Part shown: one piece after another, positions 56,599 through 64,000 of the stretch | How the letters are laid out: each line of letters starts with the position of its first letter | Position numbering within the stretch: the stretch's first letter is position 1 | Origin: Alphaproteobacteria bacterium | GTDB taxonomy: Bacteria > Pseudomonadota > Alphaproteobacteria > UBA9219 | DNA: 64,000 nucleotides | Direction of reading: 5' to 3' | Assembly: GCA_028866275.1 (NCBI GenBank) | Contig: JAGWIK010000007.1 | Coordinates: 31,541 to 95,540, forward strand | Program-made: the position numbers and the translations under genes | Notes under the pieces: model-generated | What the model was told of the DNA's origin: nothing | Seen by the model: the letters and a program-made list of their open reading frames with translations, nothing else | Databases searched by the model: none

Positions 56599-57552
56599 TT
56601 ACGCGCTGGCGTAGCGTTCGTGGCCATAGCCTGCGGAGGACGGAGGCGTACGGACGACAGGCGCGGCTTCCACGACGCCGTGGTGGAAATCATTCGCGGC
56701 TTCGCGTTCATAGGGGCTGGATTCGATCGCGCCCTTGCCGCCGACGACCACCAGTTCGTTGATCTTGCCCGTGGTGGAAAAGCTTCCGCATACCAATGGC
56801 CCGCCGCGGCCGCATCCGCCGTCCAGCGTTACCGCGGCGTCGTCAAGATCAGCGCCGCCATTGACGGAATCGAATCCGCGGACAATCCGGCTATAGGCTG
56901 CCTGGGCGCGGCCGCTGACGCGGAACGGCGCGGCCGTCCACCATAGCGATTCCCCCTGATCGTCGAGCGAACGCGACGCGTCGAAATTGGCGGGCACGAA
57001 TAAAACGCGTTTCTGGTCGGCGGTTGCCGGCGCGGTAAAGGCGGCGCGACGCGTGGTGCAGGCCAGTTTTTCATGGCCCGGCGTGTTGCGTTGAAGCGCG
57101 CGCAATTGGTTGGTCCAGCGCGTGATGGCAAGGCTGCCGGCGCGCGCGATCGACCGCGTGTCGCTGACGCTGACGCCATACAGGCGCAGATAGGCTTCGA
57201 CGCCCGAGGCCAGAAGTTTTTCCAGCGCCTGATGCGGCAGGGGCGCGAATTGCAGGCGCAGCAGGCGTTGCCACGCTTCCTCGGCCGGGCCGCGCAGATA
57301 GACGATATCGGACGGCTCAACCCCCGATTTGCACAGCAACGCCGCGCGGAAGGCCAGAATTTCGTCCATCACGGCGGCGTTGTGCCGCGATTCAACGCCC
57401 AGATAATTGCCCAGATAAACCAGACGGTCGCGCACCGAAAAACGCGTGGCCAGATGGTCGTGCAATGTGGCAAGCCGGTCAACATCGCCATGGATGGCGG
57501 CGACGGTCCAGATGCGGCGCGGGGTTCCCAGCTCGGCGAATTTTTCGTTCAC
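56599..57552 (-). CDS. PPP-family metallophosphoesterase-like protein with degenerate metal-binding motifs (putative pseudophosphatase)
   Basis: VAAIHGDVDRLATL (for GDIHG), DRLVYLGNYLGVES (for YLGDYIDRGP), VYLRGPAEE (for LRGNHE). Confidence 0.65.
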   Translation of the reverse strand: MNEKFAELGTPRRIWTVAAIHGDVDRLATLHDHLATRFSVRDRLVYLGNYLGVESRHNAAVMDEILAFRAALLCKSGVEPSDIVYLRGPAEEAWQRLLRLQFAPLPHQALEKLLASGVEAYLRLYGVSVSDTRSIARAGSLAITRWTNQLRALQRNTPGHEKLACTTRRAAFTAPATADQKRVLFVPANFDASRSLDDQGESLWWTAAPFRVSGRAQAAYSRIVRGFDSVNGGADLDDAAVTLDGGCGRGGPLVCGSFSTTGKINELVVVGGKGAIESSPYEREAANDFHHGVVEAAPVVRTPPSSAGYGHERYASA

Positions 57553-57591
57553 GGCGTTTGACCTTATGTCCGGGGTTGCGGGCTATGGTGG

Positions 57592-57608
57592 TTAAAAATC
57601 CGTTAACC
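57592..57608. promoter_or_regulatory. Candidate CtrA binding site (TTAA-N7-TTAACC)
   Basis: TTAAAAATCCGTTAACC, followed by GANTC at 57622, 57641, 57646, 57665 and DnaA-box-like 9-mers at 57669, 57680, 57794. Confidence 0.6.
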
Positions 57609-57820
57609 GAGTGTGCCGGGCGAATCGCGTTAAACGCAACGATTCGATTCGCGTCGCGAACAAAGAGTCGTGGATAAGTTGTGGATGACGGCAACCGGCA
57701 TGATATGCGCGCCGCGCACACCGATGTAGGGCCGGGATAAAGAATGTCTTTACGCCGCCCCTGATAATACGCGTAATAATTGTGCATTGTTTTTTATCAA
57801 CAACCTTTGGTGATGTCGCG

Positions 57821-58759
57821 ATGTCGATACGTTCGGTCTTTATCCTGTCTTCGATCGTCGTTCTGGCCGCCATGATGATGGCGGGCGGGATGTTTTACGC
57901 GCACTGGCAGGATCTGGGCGATGCCGCATTGTTTTGCGCCGCTCTTTTCGTCTGGGGCGTCATCTTCGCGCTTTACCGCTGGCTGACGCCGCCGATCGAC
58001 CGCGCCGTGGCGGTCGCGCAGGAAATAGCCGCGGGACGGTTCGACGGCGTTATTGAATCCAAAGGCCCGCCGGAAATCGCCGCGCTGCTTGAGGCGTTGC
58101 GGCAAACGCAGGAAGCCATCGTCGCGGGGTTGCGCCGGACGGAGGAACAGGCGCGGCGGCAGGTCGAAGAACGGGCCGCGGAACAGGAACGCCACGCGCG
58201 CGAACGCGACGCCGAAAGCGAACGGATGCGTAAAGAGGCGATGCGCGATATTGCCTCGTCCGTCACGCATCAAACGAGCGGGCTGAAAATTTCTTTTCAG
58301 GAAATCGCGGTGCAGGCGCAAAAATCCGCGGACACGGTCGGGCAGGCGGTGGGCGTCAGCGAAATGACGAACCAGAATATGGCGGCTTTGTCGGCGGCGG
58401 TCGATGAAATCGCCGGCGTTGCAGGCCTTATCGCCAAAATCGCGGAACAAACGAATTTGCTGGCGTTGAATGCGACGATCGAAGCCGCGCGCGCAGGGGA
58501 TACCGGCAAAGGTTTTGCCGTCGTCGCCAATGAAGTCAAGGTTCTGGCCAAGCGGACGGCCGAAGCGACCGAACGCATTTCGGGCGAGATCGCGCTTATT
58601 CAGGCCAAGACCGGCGACGTCGTCGGCGGCGTCAGGGAGATATCGAGCATCATCCTGCAGATCAATGATTTCTCGACCTCGCTGGCGGCGGCGACGGAGG
58701 AACAAATCGCGGCGACGCACGACATCGACCGCACGCTAAACACGCTTGGCGAAATTTAG
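57821..58759 (+). CDS. Methyl-accepting chemotaxis protein lacking a periplasmic sensor domain
   Basis: Two N-terminal TM helices, HAMP-like [68 protein letters not shown]. Confidence 0.92.
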   Translation: MSIRSVFILSSIVVLAAMMMAGGMFYAHWQDLGDAALFCAALFVWGVIFALYRWLTPPIDRAVAVAQEIAAGRFDGVIESKGPPEIAALLEALRQTQEAIVAGLRRTEEQARRQVEERAAEQERHARERDAESERMRKEAMRDIASSVTHQTSGLKISFQEIAVQAQKSADTVGQAVGVSEMTNQNMAALSAAVDEIAGVAGLIAKIAEQTNLLALNATIEAARAGDTGKGFAVVANEVKVLAKRTAEATERISGEIALIQAKTGDVVGGVREISSIILQINDFSTSLAAATEEQIAATHDIDRTLNTLGEI

Positions 58760-58761
58760 GG

Positions 58762-59532
58762 TCACCAGCAATTGTTCAAGACCGTGCCGATGACATTCGC
58801 GCCCGACAGCAAATGCAGCGAGCGTTTCAGGTCGTCGGCCCGCGTAATGCCGTCGCGCACGACGACGAGAACGGCGTCGACCTGCGGAAGAAAGGCGATG
58901 GGGTCGTCCTGCGCCAGCACGGGCGGCATGTCGTAGATCACAAGCCGGTCGGGATAGCGTTCTTTAAGTTCGCGGGCCAGCGCGATCATGCCGGGCGAAC
59001 CGATCAGTTCCGACGAATTGTCGAAAGCGGATCCCGCCGGCAGGGTGTTTATTCTTTCGAAAGCCGGACGCGTCAGGCAATCGGCCAGAGGCACGCCGCG
59101 CAGTAAATGATCGGTCAGGCCGGGTTGGGGCGGCGCGCCCATATATTGGTGCAAATTGGGTTTGCGCAGATCGAGATCGACCATCAAGACAGTTTGTTTC
59201 AGATCAAGGGCGATGCTAAGGCCCAGATTGATGGCCACCGTGGTTTTGCCGTCGCCGTAATGCGGGCTGGTGATGGCCAGCGTTTTAAGCCCCGATTTTT
59301 GCATGATGTGCAGGATCTGGGTTCTGAGCTGGCGGTAAATATCGGCTTCGGGCGTGCGCGTGCGGTGGGCGATGATGCGGTTTCTTTCCAGCAGCGCCTC
59401 GTCCGGCACTATGTCGGGTTTCGGCTCGGCATAGGCAGGCACTGCCTGGACGACGCCGTGGCCGGCAGGCGTCATGCCGGCGTTGATCCGGTCTTGCCGC
59501 GATTTTTCCAACGCTTTTTCCAACCTGTCCAT
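58762..59532 (-). CDS. CpsD/CapB-type tyrosine-protein kinase / EPS ATPase
   Basis: ITSPHYGDGKTTVAINLGLSIAL Walker A, VLMVDLDLRKPNLHQYMG Walker A', DRLVIYDMPPVL. Confidence 0.88.
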   Translation of the reverse strand: MDRLEKALEKSRQDRINAGMTPAGHGVVQAVPAYAEPKPDIVPDEALLERNRIIAHRTRTPEADIYRQLRTQILHIMQKSGLKTLAITSPHYGDGKTTVAINLGLSIALDLKQTVLMVDLDLRKPNLHQYMGAPPQPGLTDHLLRGVPLADCLTRPAFERINTLPAGSAFDNSSELIGSPGMIALARELKERYPDRLVIYDMPPVLAQDDPIAFLPQVDAVLVVVRDGITRADDLKRSLHLLSGANVIGTVLNNCW

Positions 59533-59537
59533 AGAGC

Positions 59538-61277
59538 CTAGGCCTTTCCTGAGGATTTGATCGCGGTGAAGCGGTGCGCCACCCATCCGCGCGCGCCGGC
59601 GACGCAGTCACAGGCGATGTAAATCATGGATCGGGCGCGGTCGCGTTCCTCGCGGGTGTAAATATGGGGGATGGAAATCAAAGGCGCGACGCCGACGACG
59701 GATTCCAAAGATGCGGCGCCGACGACGGGTTTGCGGATTATCTGCGCGGCGGCGACGCTGGCGATGCCGCCCATGAACGACAGCATAAATCCGGCGATGA
59801 ACAGGACGATTTTACGCGGATGGGTGCTGCCCGGCAATTCAGGCGGGTCGATCAGCGTCAACCGCGCGCCTTTGCGGTCCTGCTGCATCTGCAATTCCAT
59901 ATCCGCGCTCATCTTTTTTTCTTTCAATTCGCGATAGCGCAATTGGGCATTGTCGTAGTCGCGGGTCAGGGACGCCATTTCTTCCTGCGCTTGCGGGTTT
60001 TGCATCACGGCTTTTTGATATTGCGCCTGTTGTTTTGCCAATTGCGCGCGTTGCGCCTGCAACGTGGCGAGCTGGTTTTCGGCGGCGCGCACCTGCAGCG
60101 AGATTTGAAGATAGGCGGGGTTGTCCGCGTCGGCGACGATGCCGTCCCCGTTATTTTCGGGCGAGGGTTTGTGGCGCGCCAGATCGTCTTCAAGATGTTG
60201 CAGCTGGCGGTTCAACGAAACCACGTCGGGATGGTTGGGGCCGTAGGTTTTTTCCGCGGCGGCAATGTTGGTTTTAAGATCGTTGATTTGCGCCTGCAGC
60301 TGCGCGATATCCGGCGCCACATGCCCTCCGACCGCGGCTTGCAAAGCGTCGATCTGGTGGCGCGTTTTCACGACATCGGGATAATTGGGGCCGTATTGCG
60401 CGGTGAGGGTGTCATATTGCGCCTGCAGCGCCTTCAATTCCACGGCGGGCGAGGTCAGAACCTGCCCGTCGGCGATAACGCGCGAATAAGGGTCGACGCC
60501 GGCAAGCTGCGCCCGCAAATTGCCGATGGCGCCTTCGGTTTGCGTGATCTGGCTGTCGAGATTTTGCAGGTTGAGCGTCAGGGTTTCGGCGGCCTGTTGG
60601 TTGAAGGCCAGATCTTCGGGGCGGGTGACGCCGTTCTTTTTTTCGTAATCGGCGATTTTCTGTTCCTGTTCGGCCATGGACTGTTCCAGCGCCTTGATCT
60701 GGGTCGCCAGAAAGGCGGATGTCGATTCCGTTTCGGCGCGTTTTTCTTTGAGATCTTCGTCAAGAAAGCGGGTTACCAGATCGTCCGTCACCTGTTGCGC
60801 TATCAGGGGCGTTTTGTAGTCGAAGCTCAACGTGAAGGCGATCGCCGGCATGTCCGTCGAGCTTTTGGCGCCGGAGCCCGCGCCGGATATGTCGCTGTCG
60901 ATCAGCGCGATTTGTATTTTTTTGCGCATGCCGGCGGCGAGACCGGCGATAGGGACGTTCTGTCGCGCCGCCGGATAAAGGTTGAATTTGGTGATGACGT
61001 CGATCAGCGACGATGTGGACAGAACTTTTTCCGCGATTTCGTTGATGCGGCGGTCGGCTTCGGATTCTTCTTCGTCTTTGGGCGTCATGCCCAGCGGCAG
61101 CGCGGTGTTCGACGCGATTTCCGGCGATTCAACCTGAACGACCGCCGTGGCGCGGTAATTCGACCAATGCAGGCAAAACAGCGAGGATAGAATGACCAGG
61201 GTCGCCGTCGTCGCGATAAAGAGCGTTTTCCACCGGCGCAGGATCGCCAGATAGTCAGACAAGCCGATTTCTTCCAT
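59538..61277 (-). CDS. Polysaccharide chain-length determinant (Wzz/GumC-like)
   Basis: N- and C-terminal TM helices, long coiled coil, LTLIDPPELPGSTHPRKIVLFIAGFMLSFMGG. Confidence 0.9.
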   Translation of the reverse strand: MEEIGLSDYLAILRRWKTLFIATTATLVILSSLFCLHWSNYRATAVVQVESPEIASNTALPLGMTPKDEEESEADRRINEIAEKVLSTSSLIDVITKFNLYPAARQNVPIAGLAAGMRKKIQIALIDSDISGAGSGAKSSTDMPAIAFTLSFDYKTPLIAQQVTDDLVTRFLDEDLKEKRAETESTSAFLATQIKALEQSMAEQEQKIADYEKKNGVTRPEDLAFNQQAAETLTLNLQNLDSQITQTEGAIGNLRAQLAGVDPYSRVIADGQVLTSPAVELKALQAQYDTLTAQYGPNYPDVVKTRHQIDALQAAVGGHVAPDIAQLQAQINDLKTNIAAAEKTYGPNHPDVVSLNRQLQHLEDDLARHKPSPENNGDGIVADADNPAYLQISLQVRAAENQLATLQAQRAQLAKQQAQYQKAVMQNPQAQEEMASLTRDYDNAQLRYRELKEKKMSADMELQMQQDRKGARLTLIDPPELPGSTHPRKIVLFIAGFMLSFMGGIASVAAAQIIRKPVVGAASLESVVGVAPLISIPHIYTREERDRARSMIYIACDCVAGARGWVAHRFTAIKSSGKA

Positions 61278-61315
61278 TGTTTTCTTCCCTTTGTGCGCCG
61301 CAAAAATCTAGGGGT

Positions 61316-62536
61316 TTAATGTGATACTGTCCATATATTTGGATGATAGACGAAGTTGAGCATAACGCGGTTGTCGCGCGCCGTGCCGGCATTGCTGGTT
61401 AATGTTTCATAGCGATACTGGTAAGACGCTTCCAGATCGATCCGTTTGGTGGCGTGGTACGTCGCGCCGCCCGTGCCGCCGATCAGGTTTTGCACGCTGC
61501 CGGGCGTGTTGATCTGGTAGCTTGACGTCGTGTAGTTCGCATCGACATCCAGCGAGAAACGGTCGTTCAGGGCGTGGCTGTCGGTGAGGTCGATGCTGGT
61601 TTGCAGGGCTTCCGTGCCGTTGCCATAGGGAAATTGGACGCGGTTTGTTGTCAATGCCGCCGAATCCTGAATGCCTTTGAAGGTTAACCCGCCCGAAAAG
61701 ACATATTGCCATGCCCATGACGTTGCCGCTTGTCCTGCCACAAAGCTGCGGCTGGTCTGCGCGCCTATGGCGATATTCCCGCTCAGCCGCGGAGAAAAAG
61801 TGGTTGTCCAGCCGATCATGGGGCCGACGGTGTCGATATGTTCCGCCACATTGTCGAGCGTTTCGTAACGCTGCGCCTGCAGAGTCAGGGACGCCGCGTT
61901 CAAGGGATCGAGGCGGCGGGTATAGGAAGGGGACAGGCTGTAGGTGGCATAGTCGGTAAAGGCCGTGCTGGCATAGGTCGATCGGCTTATGGATCCGGCC
62001 AGCGCGAATTGGTCGGCGGCGGTCGGGCTGTAGGTTATTTGCGGCGATGCCGACAAACCGGTATGCCTGACATCGCTGACGTTAAGTCCATAGGTTGATG
62101 GTTCGCTGGTGCGGGTTGTATCGTAATCGGCCTGTTGTTGCGATCCTATCGACCAGTTTTGCCCTTTCCAGGTGTAGCCGGCGGCCGAGTGCAGGTCTGT
62201 CGAGTTATAGGACGTCTGGTTGAAGCTGTTGACGTCGATCCTGTTGTCCAGTTTTAACAAAGATGTCGGCGTGGCGTCGTTGATAATGAATTCCGGCGTC
62301 GTTGTGGACCCGATAATGGATTTCGTCGGCCCGACGGATAGAAGCGGGTTCGACGAAGACATGCCGGTTTCCGTGCCGATGGCGGACAGCGATAATCCGC
62401 CGGGTGGGCCGCTGGGTGATCCGTTGTCCGATGCCTGCGTGTAAGTCTGCGCTTGCGCCGCAAGCGGCATAAGCAGCGCAAGCAGCATAGGCAGCAGGGC
62501 CGCGGCGGCTGCTGTTGTCGGGCGGCGCAGATTCAT
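61316..62536 (-). CDS. Outer-membrane beta-barrel protein of EPS locus (TIGR03016-like)
   Basis: Signal peptide, repeated amphipathic strands, position between Wza and Wzz genes. Confidence 0.7.
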   Translation of the reverse strand: MNLRRPTTAAAAALLPMLLALLMPLAAQAQTYTQASDNGSPSGPPGGLSLSAIGTETGMSSSNPLLSVGPTKSIIGSTTTPEFIINDATPTSLLKLDNRIDVNSFNQTSYNSTDLHSAAGYTWKGQNWSIGSQQQADYDTTRTSEPSTYGLNVSDVRHTGLSASPQITYSPTAADQFALAGSISRSTYASTAFTDYATYSLSPSYTRRLDPLNAASLTLQAQRYETLDNVAEHIDTVGPMIGWTTTFSPRLSGNIAIGAQTSRSFVAGQAATSWAWQYVFSGGLTFKGIQDSAALTTNRVQFPYGNGTEALQTSIDLTDSHALNDRFSLDVDANYTTSSYQINTPGSVQNLIGGTGGATYHATKRIDLEASYQYRYETLTSNAGTARDNRVMLNFVYHPNIWTVSH

Positions 62537-62539
62537 CGA

Positions 62540-63151
62540 CTAGAGCAGGCTTGCGGTGGGGACGACCACCACGTCGCCGGGTTCAAGCGTGATGTCTTTG
62601 TCCAGATCGTCGCCATCGGCCACATCGTCATAAGGAAACGGAATCGATGTTTCCGGCTGGCCGGGGCTGCGGCGCAAGATGATGATGCCGCTTTCGCTGG
62701 CATAGGGGGTCAGGCCGCCGGCCTGGCTGAGCGCCTGCATGACGGTCATATGCTGGCCCATGACGAATTCCCCGGGTTTTGTCACTTGGCCGATGACGTT
62801 GACAGTGTGGCCCAGCGCGGCCTTGACCGCCACCGTTACCGATGCATCGGGAATAAGCTGCGCCAGTTTCTTTTTAATAAGCGCGCGCAGGTCGGCCAGC
62901 GATTTGCCCTGGGCCTGAATTGTTCCGATCAGGGGAAAGGTGATGCTGCCGTCGGGCAGCACCAGCGTTTCGCGGTCAAGCCCGTCTTCTTTCCATACCG
63001 TGATCTGCAGAACGTCACCCGGGAGTATGATGTAACTGCTTGGAGATGCCGCTTCGGGGGCGTCTGCCGCCAGGGCGGGGCTGACAAGAGGGGAAAAAGC
63101 GGGAAGGCAGAAGGTAAGAAATAAAATGATATATTTCAGTGTGTTGGGCAT
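62540..63151 (-). CDS. Polysaccharide export protein (Wza-like, SLBB)
   Basis: SYIILPGDVLQITVWKEDGLDRETLVLPDGSITFPLIGTIQAQGKSLADL; VNVIGQVTKPGEF. Confidence 0.92.
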   Translation of the reverse strand: MPNTLKYIILFLTFCLPAFSPLVSPALAADAPEAASPSSYIILPGDVLQITVWKEDGLDRETLVLPDGSITFPLIGTIQAQGKSLADLRALIKKKLAQLIPDASVTVAVKAALGHTVNVIGQVTKPGEFVMGQHMTVMQALSQAGGLTPYASESGIIILRRSPGQPETSIPFPYDDVADGDDLDKDITLEPGDVVVVPTASLL

Positions 63152-63335
63152 GTTTTCCTCTGTGCGGCGTCGGATGACTGCGTTTTTTGGCAATATATAT
63201 TGTAATTGTCGCGCGAGGTCAAAGCGATAGCTGTTGGGATGACACGATTTCGTTGTTCTTTGTGCATCATTCTGATACAAATTCAAAACTTCTGTCGATT
63301 CTTTTAAATTCCTCTGTCCCGTGTGAGCGTTTACA

Positions 63336-63944
63336 ATGACCTTGCTTCGCCTGTGCGCTGTTGCCCTGATTGCCGCCTTTGCTTTTGGGGGCGTCGCGCG
63401 AGCTTCCACGGTCGATTATACCGGAACCCAGTATGACGCCGGAACCGTTTCCGCCGGCCAGAGCGGTACTATTTCCACCACTACCTCTACGCAAAACGGC
63501 ATCACGATGCATGATTTGCTCAGCGGTTATCTGCCTGCCGACAGTGAAATCATCTTCACCTATACGCTGCCTTCCACTTTGCAGGCCGATACGAGCCTTT
63601 ATGCTTATGCAGCGCAGGGTCAGCATAACGCTTCGGCGACGGCGACGGTCACACAGGGGCATGGTTCTTCGGTTTCGTCTTCGTCCAACAGCCTGATCGT
63701 GCTTGCGTCGGCCAACTTCGACAGCAAGAAGAGCGGCACCACGACGATCATCAACAATTCGTCGACTGCGGCGTTTTTCAGCAGCGTTCTGGAGTCGGCG
63801 GCCAATTATAAAAACCTGATCGTGACCTATACCGTCCAGTCTTTGGCCGCCGTTCCGCTTCCCGGTTCGATGGTTTTGTTCGCGGCGGCTCTTGTGGCCC
63901 TGTTTGGCTTTGCCTATCGCCAGAAGGCGCGCAGCGTGGCATAA
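63336..63944 (+). CDS. Secreted protein with VPLPG-CTERM (PEP-CTERM-like) sorting tail
   Basis: Signal peptide; C-terminus AAVPLPGSMVLFAAALVALFGFAYRQKARSVA (motif, TM helix, basic tail). Confidence 0.8.
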   Translation: MTLLRLCAVALIAAFAFGGVARASTVDYTGTQYDAGTVSAGQSGTISTTTSTQNGITMHDLLSGYLPADSEIIFTYTLPSTLQADTSLYAYAAQGQHNASATATVTQGHGSSVSSSSNSLIVLASANFDSKKSGTTTIINNSSTAAFFSSVLESAANYKNLIVTYTVQSLAAVPLPGSMVLFAAALVALFGFAYRQKARSVA

Positions 63945-64000
63945 ACCGGCCGCTGGTTGGTAAGATGTAAGCGGGGAAGCCAGTTGTCGGCTTCCCCCTT

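Noticed and set aside
59574-61190. 538-aa plus-strand ORF
   Set aside because: Opposite the Wzz/GumC-like gene, which has strong family features.

Overview
This 64 kb window is GC-rich, gene-dense chromosome, most likely from an alphaproteobacterium. The evidence is chpT beside cheA, CtrA-type TTAA-N7-TTAA motifs, clustered GANTC sites and a ybeY-corC-lnt cluster. Most of it is core metabolism and housekeeping: gluQ, ferredoxin reductase/ferredoxin, asd, a fatty-acid beta-oxidation cluster, nadK, chpT-cheAWYBR, pfk, purEK, an ABC exporter, ybeY-corC-lnt, tRNA-Ser(UGA), alpha2-type GlyRS, ppdK, dgt, an ErpA/IscA protein, phaR/phaC, ftsK, and an exopolysaccharide export locus beside a VPLPG-CTERM protein. 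The parts most worth a second look are: (i) a near-identical 105-bp duplication of the asd 3' end flanking an orphan membrane-protein gene; (ii) a Fur-box-preceded operon of OprB-like porin, beta-propeller and Tat-exported DyP peroxidase; (iii) a 144-bp-period partial duplication of tRNA-Ser with its leader; (iv) four TTAA-N7-TTAA motifs at chpT, phaR, and two MCP promoters, one of them combined with four GANTC sites and three DnaA-box-like 9-mers; (v) a PPP-fold protein that has lost most metal-ligand motifs; (vi) a solitary IcmB/DotO-like ATPase next to a divergent PhoH-like ATPase; (vii) a 236-bp dual-frame overlap between a coiled-coil protein and a PhaC-like gene; (viii) a MITE-like three-hairpin element. 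All calls come from reading the sequence and the supplied ORF track. No database search was run.
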